Shown one piece after another: positions 1 to 7,946 of a stretch of DNA of 64,000 nucleotides (its first letter is position 1; each line of letters begins with the position of its first letter). The notes under the pieces were generated by a model. It was not told where the DNA came from. It saw nothing but the letters and a program-made list of their open reading frames with translations, and did not search any database. The stretch comes from Brachybacterium squillarum M-6-3 (GTDB lineage Bacteria > Actinomycetota > Actinomycetes > Actinomycetales > Dermabacteraceae). Location: positions 992,001 to 1,056,000 of the forward strand of contig NZ_AGBX01000001.1 in the NCBI RefSeq assembly GCF_000225825.1. The letters run 5' to 3'. The translations under genes were made by a program, and so were the position numbers.

Positions 1-650
1 TGTTGGAGGCGCCCCCGGGCGGCCCCACGCCGTACCGCGAGGCCGTGGTCGCGGCGCTGGAGGCGCAGCGTTCCGGCGACCTCGAGGCCCACTGGGCCGA
101 CGACTCGCTGCTCGGGCGCCGCCCCGCCGACCCCCTGCCCGAGGACCCCACCTGGGCCGGCCACACCGTGTACACCGACCGTCGCGAGCGCCGCGCCGAG
201 GACGTCGACCCGGACGCCGTGTGGCGCGTCATCGAGGGCATCGGCGGCGCCTCCGGGTGGTACTCGACGCCGCTGCTGTGGACCCTGCGCGGCCTGCTGG
301 ATGCCGCCGTGGGCGGGCCCGGCATGCGGCGCGGCCGCCGCGATCCGCGGTTCCTGCGGGTCGGGGACGCCGTGGACTGGTGGCGCGTCGAGCACCTCGA
401 GCGCGGGCACCTGCTGACCCTGCGCGCCGAGATGCGGATGACCGGCCGCGCCTGGCTGCAGCTCGCCGTCGAACCGGGGGAGGGCGGCCGCGGCGTCGTC
501 TACCGCCAGCGGGCCGTCTACTTCCCCGACGGGCTGATGGGCCGGCTCTACTGGTTCGCGATCCTGCCCTTCCATGCTCTCGTCTTCCCCGCCATGGCCC
601 GGAACATCCTGGCGGCGGCTCGTCAGGAGGGGGACGCGGAGGAGCGCTGA
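1..650 (+). CDS. DUF2867 domain protein, 5' end outside the window
   Basis: The reading frame is open to the first base, so the gene begins upstream; a TTG at position 3 is probably internal. The 215 visible residues match the DUF2867 region that forms the C-terminal half of YbjT-like NAD(P)-binding SDR-family proteins: GASGWYSTPLLW near the start, a DWWRVE segment in the middle, and the closing GRLYWFAILPFHALVF hydrophobic stretch. In this family the Rossmann domain lies N-terminal and is therefore outside the window. The substrate is unknown; these proteins are usually annotated as putative NAD(P)-dependent oxidoreductases. The next gene starts 115 bp downstream with its own -10-like box, so they are probably separate transcripts. 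Confidence 0.75.
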   Translation, partial: LEAPPGGPTPYREAVVAALEAQRSGDLEAHWADDSLLGRRPADPLPEDPTWAGHTVYTDRRERRAEDVDPDAVWRVIEGIGGASGWYSTPLLWTLRGLLDAAVGGPGMRRGRRDPRFLRVGDAVDWWRVEHLERGHLLTLRAEMRMTGRAWLQLAVEPGEGGRGVVYRQRAVYFPDGLMGRLYWFAILPFHALVFPAMARNILAAARQEGDAEER

Positions 651-764
651 GGCCCTCCGCGGTGAACGGCAGGACACGGGAAGGTCACGGTCCTGACGCG
701 GGTGGCCGAGGTCATGCCACGCGGGGGTGGACGCGCGCGCGGATCCGCCTAGAGTTGGCGCGTC

Positions 765-1910
765 ATGCGCCGCGTCAAAGATCCCCTCTCGGGCCTTCCT
801 GCCCACGCCCGGAAGTGCCGGGCGGTGCACGCCCGTCAGCCCGTGCCCTTCCACCGGATGGCGACCCTGCGACCCGAGTGGTCCGCCGGGCCGCGTCCCC
901 TGCTCACCGTGCTGGCCGCCGTCATCGCCTTCACCCTGATGGCCTCCGTGCTGCTGGTGGCGACCGTGCTGATCCTGGCGCTGGCCCCCGGGGTGAACAT
1001 CGCCCTGGGCGTGACCAGCGGTGACCCCACCAGCCCGCTCGACGTGGGCCTCGCGCTGGCGATGGGTGCGCTCTGGCTGCCCGCCGGCATCGTCGCAGTG
1101 CGGGTGGGCGGCTGGCGGCCGCTCGGCACCGCCGGCTCCGTGGCAGCGAAGATCCGTCGCCGCCTGCTGGGCTCCAGCGCCCTCGGCGTGGTGCTGGCCG
1201 GCCTCGGCGTGGTCTCCCTCGCCGCCGCCGCGGGCGCGATCGTCGCCGCGGTGCTCGGCACGGGCGACGGCACCGGGCTGGAGACCGGCAGCGAGGACTC
1301 CTCCACCGGGCTCGCCGCCCTGCGCCGCGCCGCCGTCGTCGTGATCGCCCTGGTGCTGGCGCCGCTGCAGGCCATCGGCATGGAGCTGAGCATGCGGGCC
1401 GTGCCGATGCAGGCCGTCGGCAGCCGCTGGCGCTCCCCGCTCCTCGCGATCGCGGCGGCGACCCTGCTGGCGCTCGTGGCCCGCGAGCTCAGCGTCGCCG
1501 TGCTGATCCCGGCGCTCACCCTGGCCTGCTGCGCCGCGGTGCTGGCCTGGAAGAGCGGCGGCCTGGAGCTGCCCGTCCTGCTCACCGGCACCGTCACCCT
1601 GGTCTCCGTGGTCCTCGCCGCCGTGCTCAGTGGGGTCGGCGCGATCGGCTCGGGCGCGGCCGCCGGGGCCTCCGCCCTGGTCGCCGCCTCCGCCGCGCCC
1701 GGCACCTCCAACGCTGCCCTGCCCTCCGCGGTCGCCGCCTCCGACGTGCTGGGCTCCGCCGCGCTCGCCGGCGGCATCGCCGGGGCGGGCGGCCTGATCG
1801 TCGTCACCGTCGTGCTGGCCCGCGTGATCGGCACCCGCTCCAGCGTCCGCGCCCTGCAGCCCGTGGGCCGCGACTGCCACGCCCCCGTGCCGGAGCCCGT
1901 CGCCGTCTGA
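765..1910 (+). CDS. CPBP-like membrane protein lacking the catalytic residues
   Basis: The 381-residue protein has about eight hydrophobic segments. Its order of features follows actinobacterial CPBP intramembrane proteases: an N-terminal FHRMATLRP-type segment, a WRPLGTAGSV loop, then APLQAIGMELSMRAVPMQ where active members carry an EE..R motif, and a later LELPVLLTG where they carry the HxxxN motif. Here the first glutamate of the EE pair is Met206 and the histidine region near residues 270-285 has no His. I infer a non-proteolytic family member. The ATG at 765 lies 10 bp after a TAGAGT box (750-755); an internal ATG at 858 is an alternative start. The family assignment rests on motif order and was not searched. 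Confidence 0.6.
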   Translation: MRRVKDPLSGLPAHARKCRAVHARQPVPFHRMATLRPEWSAGPRPLLTVLAAVIAFTLMASVLLVATVLILALAPGVNIALGVTSGDPTSPLDVGLALAMGALWLPAGIVAVRVGGWRPLGTAGSVAAKIRRRLLGSSALGVVLAGLGVVSLAAAAGAIVAAVLGTGDGTGLETGSEDSSTGLAALRRAAVVVIALVLAPLQAIGMELSMRAVPMQAVGSRWRSPLLAIAAATLLALVARELSVAVLIPALTLACCAAVLAWKSGGLELPVLLTGTVTLVSVVLAAVLSGVGAIGSGAAAGASALVAASAAPGTSNAALPSAVAASDVLGSAALAGGIAGAGGLIVVTVVLARVIGTRSSVRALQPVGRDCHAPVPEPVAV

Positions 1911-1946
1911 CCGCTGCCGTGCGGCCCGTTCGTCGGGGTCCGGGCC

Positions 1947-1952
1947 TAGGCT
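1947..1952 (+). promoter_or_regulatory. -10 box TAGGCT, leaderless promoter for the serine hydrolase
   Basis: TAGGCT fits the actinobacterial TANNNT -10 consensus, and its last T is 8 bp before the ATG at 1960. With no Shine-Dalgarno sequence in between, transcription would start at or next to the start codon. No clear -35 is visible. Confidence 0.5.
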
Positions 1953-1959
1953 CGAAAGC

Positions 1960-2898
1960 ATGAGCCCCGCCGCCGAGCGCACTGCTGAGACCCCGGACCC
2001 GCTCCTGCTGCTGCCCCTGCGCCAGCGCATCCACGAGCAGCGCCTCGGGGTGCGGGCCCTGCACCTGCACCGTCCTGGCCGGGCGCCGCTGGTGCACCGC
2101 TTCGTCGACGACACCGCCGAGAACGTCTACTCCGTCTCCAAGACCGTCACCGCCCTCGCCGTCGGCATCGCCCGCGCCGAAGGTCTGCTGGAGATCGAGG
2201 ACCGGCTCGTCGACCACCTCCCCGCCCCCGCGGGCGGATACGGCGAGGGGGTCGAGCAGATCCGACTGCGCCACCTTCTGCAGATGACCTCCGGCTCGCC
2301 GGTCACCTGCTTCGTCGACATCGAGCGCGAGCACCCCGATCCCGCCTCCCTGTTCCTCGCCACCGACCTGGTGCACGCCCCGGGGGTGCGCTTCGAGTAC
2401 TCCAACGGCGGCGTGCTGATGCTCTCCCGCGTCGTCACCGAGGCCACCGGGCTCTCCCTGCGCGACTGGCTGCTGCCGCGCCTGTTCCACCCCCTCGGCA
2501 TCCTGAACCCGCAGTGGGCCACGACCCGCGCCGGCCACACCTGGGGCGCCACCGGCCTGCAGCTGCGCAGCGGCCAGATGGCCCGCCTCGGCGACGTCCT
2601 GGCCGGGGGCGGCACCGTCGACGGCCAGGCCCTGGTGCCGGGGGAGTGGGTCGCCGCGATGCACGCCGCGGACTCCCTCGTCCCCACCGGCGACGCCGAG
2701 CCGGAGAGCGCCCGCTACGGCCACGGCATCTGGGACTGCACGGTGCCCGGCGCGTGGCGGGCCGACGGTGCTTACGGCCAGTTCCTGCTGGTCCTGCCAG
2801 CGCAGGAGGCGATGCTCGCGGTCACCTCGCACCTCGAGGGCCGCGGCGGCGCCGAGATCCTGCGCGCCGTGTGGCAGGAGCTGCTGCCGCTGCTGTGA
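1960..2898 (+). CDS. Beta-lactamase-family serine hydrolase
   Basis: A 312-residue PF00144-type (class C beta-lactamase/DD-peptidase-like) hydrolase. The nucleophile motif SVSK is at residues 58-61 and the YSN motif at 147-149, both well spaced for the family. There is no signal peptide, so it is likely cytoplasmic, in which case an esterase or amidase role is more plausible than beta-lactam resistance. The length is near the family minimum (typically 330-400). The ATG at 1960 is 8 bp after a TAGGCT box, which suits a leaderless transcript. The true substrate cannot be told from sequence. Confidence 0.85.
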   Translation: MSPAAERTAETPDPLLLLPLRQRIHEQRLGVRALHLHRPGRAPLVHRFVDDTAENVYSVSKTVTALAVGIARAEGLLEIEDRLVDHLPAPAGGYGEGVEQIRLRHLLQMTSGSPVTCFVDIEREHPDPASLFLATDLVHAPGVRFEYSNGGVLMLSRVVTEATGLSLRDWLLPRLFHPLGILNPQWATTRAGHTWGATGLQLRSGQMARLGDVLAGGGTVDGQALVPGEWVAAMHAADSLVPTGDAEPESARYGHGIWDCTVPGAWRADGAYGQFLLVLPAQEAMLAVTSHLEGRGGAEILRAVWQELLPLL

Positions 2899-2923
2899 GC
2901 CGGGCGGGCCGCGCAGGGCGAGA

Positions 2924-2938
2924 GCGGCTGTGAGCCGC
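2924..2938. terminator. Short hairpin after the serine hydrolase gene
   Basis: GCGGCT and AGCCGC form a perfect 6-bp stem around a 3-nt loop, 26 bp after the hydrolase stop codon and upstream of the next promoter. There is no T tract, so this is only a candidate terminator. Confidence 0.3.
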
Positions 2939-2983
2939 GCTTCCTCCCGTCCGCGACCTGGGGGTTCGCTGAGCCGCGCACGG

Positions 2984-2989
2984 TAGCGT
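2984..2989 (+). promoter_or_regulatory. -10 box TAGCGT, leaderless promoter for the CBS-domain gene
   Basis: TAGCGT ends 8 bp before the ATG at 2997. An in-frame GTG at 2988 overlaps the box, so the box itself argues for the ATG as the real start. No Shine-Dalgarno sequence is present. Confidence 0.5.
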
Positions 2990-2996
2990 GGCCGCC

Positions 2997-4310
2997 ATGG
3001 ATCCCTCCGTCCTGGTCAACATCGCGCTCGTGCTGCTCTTCGTCATCATCGGTGGCGTGTTCGCCGGCACCGAGATGGCGATCGTGAACCTGCGGGAGTC
3101 CCAGATCGACCAGCTCGAGGAGAGCGGGGAGCGCGGCGCCGCGACCGCCCGCCTGGTCCGCGACCCCAACCTGTTCCTCTCCGCCGTGCAGATCGGCGTG
3201 ACCGTCGCCGGGTTCTTCTCCTCGGCCTACGGCGCCTCGACCATCGCGCCCTCCCTCGCCCCCGTGCTGGAGCGCCTGGGGCTCAGCTCCGGGGCCGCCG
3301 GCACCGCGGCTCTGATCGTGATGACGCTGATCATCGCCTACCTCTCCCTCGTGCTAGGCGAGCTCGTGCCCAAGCGCCTGGCCATGCAGAACGCGATGGC
3401 GCTGACCAAGGTCGTCGGCCCGCCGCTGAACGTCTTCGGCCGCCTCATGCGCCCCGTCATCTGGCTGCTGTCCGTCTCCACAAACCTGGTGGTGCGGCTG
3501 CTCGGCGGCGATCCGCACGCCAACCGCGAGGCCGTCTCCTCCGAGGAGATCCGCGCGATGGTCCGCGACTCCGACGCCCTCGAGGAGGCCGAGTCCCGCG
3601 TGCTCGCCGACGTCTTCGACGCCTCCGAGCGCACCGTCTCCGAGGTGATGCGCCCCCGCCACCAGGTCGACTTCCTCGACGGCGCCATGACCGTCGGCGA
3701 GGCCCGCCGCCTGATCCGCAGCAGCGGCCATTCCCGCTACCCCGTCACCGGGGAGGACCTCGACGACGTGCTCGGCTTCGTGCACGTGCGCGACCTGCTG
3801 CATGCCGAGGACGACGCCGTCACCACCCTCGCCGCGATCGTGCGACCCATCGAGCACGTGCCCGGAACCGTCGCAGTACTCTCGGCCCTGAACTGGATGC
3901 GGGCCCAGGCGCAGCAGATCGCCGTGGTGATCGACGAGTACGGCGGCACCGACGGCATCGTCACCCTCGAGGACCTGCTGGAGGAGCTCGTCGGCGAGAT
4001 CTATGACGAATTCGACCAGGCCGGCGCCACCGTCACCGGGGAGCAGGCCGCGGTGATCGAGGGCGAGATCGACGGCGGGCTGATCCTGCAGGAGTTCGAG
4101 GCCACCACCGGCATCGAGTTGCCCGACACCGGCGGCTACGAGACTGTGGGCGGCTTCGTGATGGCGCGCCTGGGCCGCATCGCCGAGGTTGGTGACGAGG
4201 TGCAGGTCGAGGGCGGGCACCTCACCGTCACCGCGATGGACGAGCGCCGCGTGGCGACCGTGCACCTCAGCCGCGACCCGGCCGCGGAGGACGAGGCGCA
4301 GGAGGACTGA
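2997..4310 (+). CDS. CorC/HlyC (CNNM) family membrane protein with CBS pair
   Basis: A 437-residue protein in the usual order: DUF21/CNNM transmembrane domain (about residues 1-190, with GGVFAGTEMAIVNLRESQ and the LGELVPKRLA segment), a CBS pair (about 210-330), and a CorC_HlyC domain (about 345-425). Relatives are called hemolysin C or TlyC, but several family members act in Mg2+/Co2+ export or homeostasis, which is the likelier role. A GTG 9 bp upstream is an alternative start. The stop codon abuts the GTG of the next gene, so the two are probably co-transcribed. Confidence 0.88.
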   Translation: MDPSVLVNIALVLLFVIIGGVFAGTEMAIVNLRESQIDQLEESGERGAATARLVRDPNLFLSAVQIGVTVAGFFSSAYGASTIAPSLAPVLERLGLSSGAAGTAALIVMTLIIAYLSLVLGELVPKRLAMQNAMALTKVVGPPLNVFGRLMRPVIWLLSVSTNLVVRLLGGDPHANREAVSSEEIRAMVRDSDALEEAESRVLADVFDASERTVSEVMRPRHQVDFLDGAMTVGEARRLIRSSGHSRYPVTGEDLDDVLGFVHVRDLLHAEDDAVTTLAAIVRPIEHVPGTVAVLSALNWMRAQAQQIAVVIDEYGGTDGIVTLEDLLEELVGEIYDEFDQAGATVTGEQAAVIEGEIDGGLILQEFEATTGIELPDTGGYETVGGFVMARLGRIAEVGDEVQVEGGHLTVTAMDERRVATVHLSRDPAAEDEAQED

Positions 4311-4985
4311 GTGGACCGGCGCGGCGGCGAGGCTGACCGGCGGCTGCGCCTCGGCGCGCTCCTGCTGTTCGCAGCCGTCACCGTGCTGCTGCTCGCGGCC
4401 GCCGGGGCCGTGAGCGCCCCGCAGGTGCGGTACGTCTGGCCGCTCAGCATGATCAGCGACCTGGGCTCCGGCACCTGCTTCTCCGCCGACGGCCGCTGGA
4501 TCTGCTCCCCCCGCGCCGGCGCGTTCAACGCGGGCCTGGTCCTCACCGGGGTCCTGCTGACGGCGGCGGTCGCGGTGCTCGGACGGCGCTGGGGTCCCTG
4601 GCTGCGGGCGGCCCTGCTCACGGTGGCGCTCGGCCTGCTGCTGCTGGCCGTCTTCCCCTCCGACGCGGCGCCGCGGATCCACCTCGCCGCGGCCGTGCTC
4701 GCCCTGCCGCTGACCTCGGCCCTGCTGCTGGTCAGCGGCATCCGCGAGGAGACGGTGCGGGGGTCATGGGACGTACCGGCCGTGCCGGCCGTACCGCGCC
4801 TGCGCGCCGTCCTGGCCGCGGTCTCCCTGGCCTCGACCATCGCCCACCTGGTGCCCTCCTGGCGGATCCGCGGGGCGGCCGAGCTGATCTCCCTGCTCGC
4901 GCTGGTGCTGATCGTGCTGCTCGAGTCCGGGGTCCTCGAGCGCACGGCCCGGATGGTGCGGCGGGACGCTCAGCCGCCCAGGTGA
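4311..4985 (+). CDS. DUF998 family membrane protein
   Basis: A 224-residue integral membrane protein with about six hydrophobic segments. The SAPQVRYVWPLSMISDLGSG..C region, followed by a second FNAGLVLTG helix and a LAVFPSD loop, is typical of DUF998 (PF06197), whose function is unknown. The GTG start directly follows the stop of the CBS-domain gene without a gap, so translational coupling is likely. The last 16 bp overlap the convergent glycosyltransferase gene. Confidence 0.75.
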   Translation: MDRRGGEADRRLRLGALLLFAAVTVLLLAAAGAVSAPQVRYVWPLSMISDLGSGTCFSADGRWICSPRAGAFNAGLVLTGVLLTAAVAVLGRRWGPWLRAALLTVALGLLLLAVFPSDAAPRIHLAAAVLALPLTSALLLVSGIREETVRGSWDVPAVPAVPRLRAVLAAVSLASTIAHLVPSWRIRGAAELISLLALVLIVLLESGVLERTARMVRRDAQPPR

Positions 4986-6436
4986 CGGAAGGCCGGCCAG
5001 ACGGCGTCCCAGCCGCCGATCGGGCCCCGGCAGCGCAGCATCGGCGAGCCGGCCACGCCGAAGGGGTCGCTCGACGCGGCCTCCAGGGTCCCGGCGTCCG
5101 TGCAGTGCGCGAAATGGCCCGAGAGGCCCGTGCTGCGCTCGCCGACCAGCAGCACCTCCGGCGTGCCCGGCGGCCCCAGCTCCCACAGCGCGTTGTGCCC
5201 CGACGCGATCGGGATCGGCGCGGACCTGCCCTCGCCCTCGTGGGCGATGGCGCCCGCCAGGGCGTAGCCGTCGGTCACCACCCCCACCCCGTCGCCGCCG
5301 CGCGCCCGCTGGACCTGGTCGACGTAGGCCGGCCAGGAGGCCTGGTCCCGCAGCGTCGGGTTCACGGCCGCGACCACCGAGAAGGCGGGGGAGCCCAGCG
5401 GCACCAGGGGGAGCACCAGCAGCGCGGCGACCACGGCGTTCGCGGCCACCACCGCCGGGGCGCGGCGCCAGATCCGGCTGCCGGCCTCCCGGGCCGGGCC
5501 CCAGCCCAGCGCCAGGGCGCACAGGGCCAGACCCACCGGGTAGTAGGGCTGCGCCGGGCCCAGCAGGGTGAACACCACCAGCACCGCCATCGCCGGCGCC
5601 AACAGCCCGAGCAGGCCGGTGCCCGCCTCCGACCAGCGCAGCCCGCGCAGCCACACCAGCAGCAGCGGGGGGCCCACGAACACCACCAGCAGGGGCAGCA
5701 CCAGCAGCCGGTTCAGGTCCCCCGAGGAAGCGACGAGATCGGCGGAGACCTCCCGCATCGGCCACCCGTGCAGCGCCTGCGCGAGCAGCTGCGGCCCCCC
5801 GATCAGGGCCGCCGCGAGCGCCCCCAGCAGGGCCGGGCGGGTGCGCAGCAGGTCGCGCCGCACCAGCAGCAGGGAGACCACCAGGACGCCCGCCAGCGGC
5901 AGGATCAGCAGCTTGTTCCAGCAGGCCAGGCCGACGAGTATCCCCGCGGGCAGCAGCGCTTGCGGCCGCCCCCGATCGGCCGCCACCACCATGAGCACCA
6001 CCGCCTGCCAGGCCAGCAGGTCCAGGGTCGCCGTCAGCAGCACGTGCCCCATGATCAGCGGGTACACGGTGGTGGCGTGCGCCCAGGCCGCGACCGACTG
6101 CACCCGCCGGTCGAAGCCCTGCACCCGGGGGAAGGCCCCGGCCAGCAGCGCCCCCGCGGCCGCCGCCAGCGCCGCCGGGACCCGCTGCACCCAGCCGGCC
6201 TCGCCGAACTGCGTCATCAGCTGGGTGAGGGCCACGGTCAGCGGCGGCTGGTCCTCGTACCACCAGCGCAGCGGCAGCATCCGGAAGTAGAGCTCGTCCC
6301 CGTGCAGCCCGTAGCGGCCGCCCGTGGCCAGCAGCACCACCAGCACGGTCAGCGCCGCAAGGGTGCCCGGCGGTATCCGTTCGTGCCATCTCGTGGTGCC
6401 CGGACCGCGGCGCATGGGGGGCGAGGCGACGCTCAC
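4970..6436 (-). CDS. GT-C family (GT39/ArnT-like) glycosyltransferase
   Basis: A 488-residue polytopic protein with about eleven hydrophobic segments, resembling PMT_2-domain glycosyltransferases that use polyprenyl-phosphate sugars outside the membrane. The first extracytoplasmic loop holds the conserved acidic pair (Asp47-Glu48 in HGDELYF), followed by YEDQPPL, the usual catalytic loop. A soluble C-terminal third follows. The GTG start overlaps the stop of the upstream GT1 gene as GTGA, so the two form an operon; an ATG seven codons in is an alternative. The product may glycosylate a lipid, a wall polymer or exported proteins; the acceptor is not evident. Confidence 0.8.
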   Translation of the reverse strand: MSVASPPMRRGPGTTRWHERIPPGTLAALTVLVVLLATGGRYGLHGDELYFRMLPLRWWYEDQPPLTVALTQLMTQFGEAGWVQRVPAALAAAAGALLAGAFPRVQGFDRRVQSVAAWAHATTVYPLIMGHVLLTATLDLLAWQAVVLMVVAADRGRPQALLPAGILVGLACWNKLLILPLAGVLVVSLLLVRRDLLRTRPALLGALAAALIGGPQLLAQALHGWPMREVSADLVASSGDLNRLLVLPLLVVFVGPPLLLVWLRGLRWSEAGTGLLGLLAPAMAVLVVFTLLGPAQPYYPVGLALCALALGWGPAREAGSRIWRRAPAVVAANAVVAALLVLPLVPLGSPAFSVVAAVNPTLRDQASWPAYVDQVQRARGGDGVGVVTDGYALAGAIAHEGEGRSAPIPIASGHNALWELGPPGTPEVLLVGERSTGLSGHFAHCTDAGTLEAASSDPFGVAGSPMLRCRGPIGGWDAVWPAFRHLGG

Positions 6437-7689
6437 GGCGTCCCCGCGCCGGAGCGCCGAGCCCCGGAGTGCGCGAGGACCCGTTCGAGGTGGCGCACCG
6501 CCGTCCCGGTGCCGTCCTCGGCCCGCACCTGCTCGCCGAGAGCCGCGGCCCGACGCCGCGGCGCCTCCCGCAGGCCCTGCTCGAGGGCCCGGGCGAGGCG
6601 GTCCGCCGTCAGCAGGGCACGCGGCAGCGGAGGCGGGGAGATGCCGAGGCGCTGCGCCCGGTGCCCCCAGAAGAACTGGTCCGCGACGTGCGGCACCACC
6701 ACCGTGGGGACGCCCGCGCGGGCGGCGGCCCCGGTGGTGCCCGCCCCGCCGTGGTGGACGGCCAGGGCCACCCGGGCGAACAGCGCTTCGTGCGGCACCG
6801 CGCCGAGGCCGCGCACCGTGCCGTCCTCCCAGCCCTCCGTGCCCGGCAGCTGCAGGGCGACGCGCACGCCGACGCGGCGGGCCGCCGTGCTCGCGAGCTC
6901 CCACAGCCGCTCGGGATGCGCCTGCGGCATCGAGCCGAAGCCCATCGCCACCCAGGTCCCCGCGGACAGCGGCTCCACCCCAGGAATGTTCGGGTCCCTT
7001 TGCCCCTCCGGCTCCTGCCACCAGCCCGTCACCGCGGCGTCGACCGGCAGGCCGGCCAGCAGGCGCGGGCTCACGGCCAGCAGGGAGCCGTGGGTGGTGC
7101 CGGTCAGCCCGGCGGGGTGATGGGGGTGCAGCCGCAGCCGGCACCGTCGCCAGCCGCCGTCGAAGCCGCCCAGGTAGGGTTCGGCGCGCCGCATCCCCGC
7201 CCGCAGCGCCCGGCGCGCCGGCTCGGGCAGCGCCCAGGCGTAGGGCAGCAGCGGCATCGGGCCGTGCAGGGCCTCGTTCTCGGGCCACTGGTGGGCGCGC
7301 ACCACCGGCACGCCCCGCTGCCGGGCCACGTCCACCGCGCCGATCGCGAAGGTCGAGGCGAGCAGCAGGTCGGCGCCCTCGAGCGCGGCTGAGACCGGGG
7401 CCGCGACGGCGGAGACGAAGGCGGCGAACTCGCCGCGGGCCCGGTTCAGGCCCACCGGATCGAGGCGGCGCAGCGCCCGCCCGCCGGGCCCGGCCAGCAG
7501 CTGGTGGGCGTCCCCGGGCACGGTGCGGACGACCGCCCCCGCAGGGGCGGTGTCGCGGAAGGACTCGTGCGTGACCAGCACCGGCTCGTGGCCCTCGCGG
7601 AGCAACCGGGCGGCCAGGGCGGCGAAGGGGACCGCATCCCCCCGGGTGCCGACCGTCGCCAGGACGACCCTCACCGGACCGCCTCGCAC
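6433..7689 (-). CDS. GT1/GT28-type glycosyltransferase (MGT-like)
   Basis: A 418-residue GT-B fold enzyme. The N-terminal GTRGDAVPFAALAARL motif and the C-terminal HHGGAGTTGAAARAGVPTVV nucleotide-binding motif (around residue 310) are those of macrolide/sterol-type UDP-glycosyltransferases. It starts with GTG at 7689; a second GTG five codons later (VRVVLATVG) aligns better with family N-termini and may be the real start. It is the first gene of a two-gene operon with the GT-C enzyme, so a glycolipid made here and extended or transferred there is a reasonable inference. Confidence 0.82.
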   Translation of the reverse strand: MRGGPVRVVLATVGTRGDAVPFAALAARLLREGHEPVLVTHESFRDTAPAGAVVRTVPGDAHQLLAGPGGRALRRLDPVGLNRARGEFAAFVSAVAAPVSAALEGADLLLASTFAIGAVDVARQRGVPVVRAHQWPENEALHGPMPLLPYAWALPEPARRALRAGMRRAEPYLGGFDGGWRRCRLRLHPHHPAGLTGTTHGSLLAVSPRLLAGLPVDAAVTGWWQEPEGQRDPNIPGVEPLSAGTWVAMGFGSMPQAHPERLWELASTAARRVGVRVALQLPGTEGWEDGTVRGLGAVPHEALFARVALAVHHGGAGTTGAAARAGVPTVVVPHVADQFFWGHRAQRLGISPPPLPRALLTADRLARALEQGLREAPRRRAAALGEQVRAEDGTGTAVRHLERVLAHSGARRSGAGTP

Positions 7690-7711
7690 ATCATCGCCCC
7701 AGCGTACCCGC

Positions 7712-7784
7712 GCGGAGAACGGGCTCCCCCTGCACCATCACTGCGTATATCGCCGAGAAGGTGCACCGGGAGCCCGTTCTCAGC
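7712..7784. repeat. 73-bp REP-like inverted repeat, copy 1
   Basis: Two 25-bp arms (7712-7736 and 7760-7784) match at 22 of 25 positions as inverted repeats around a 23-bp loop; the core GAGAACGGGCTCCC is perfect. A second copy of identical total length lies at 55570-55642, and the right arms of the copies agree at 22 of 25 positions. Both sit between divergently transcribed genes. The element would form a strong cruciform or RNA hairpin; its role is unknown. Confidence 0.65.
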
Positions 7785-7877
7785 GGCCGGAACCGGCTGC
7801 TGTGCGGTGGTGAGGGTGGGCGGGGACTGTGCACGGAGAAACACCGCCCGGGCCGACCACGGCTCGGCGCACGGGTC

Positions 7878-7883
7878 TAGGCT
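7878..7883 (+). promoter_or_regulatory. -10 box TAGGCT upstream of poxB
   Basis: TAGGCT matches the TANNNT pattern and is identical to the box before the gene at 1960. It would give poxB a leader of about 57 nt with a GGGAGGA ribosome-binding site 7 bp before the ATG. No clear -35 is visible. Confidence 0.4.
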
Positions 7884-7946
7884 CGAACCGAAACACCCCG
7901 CACCCGCACGCCGTGCCGGTGCACCCCGACCCGGGAGGATCCCCTC

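Noticed and set aside
1960-2898. A beta-lactam resistance gene.
   Set aside because: The serine hydrolase has SVSK and YSN motifs, but no signal peptide and no link to resistance; most relatives are esterases or of unknown function.
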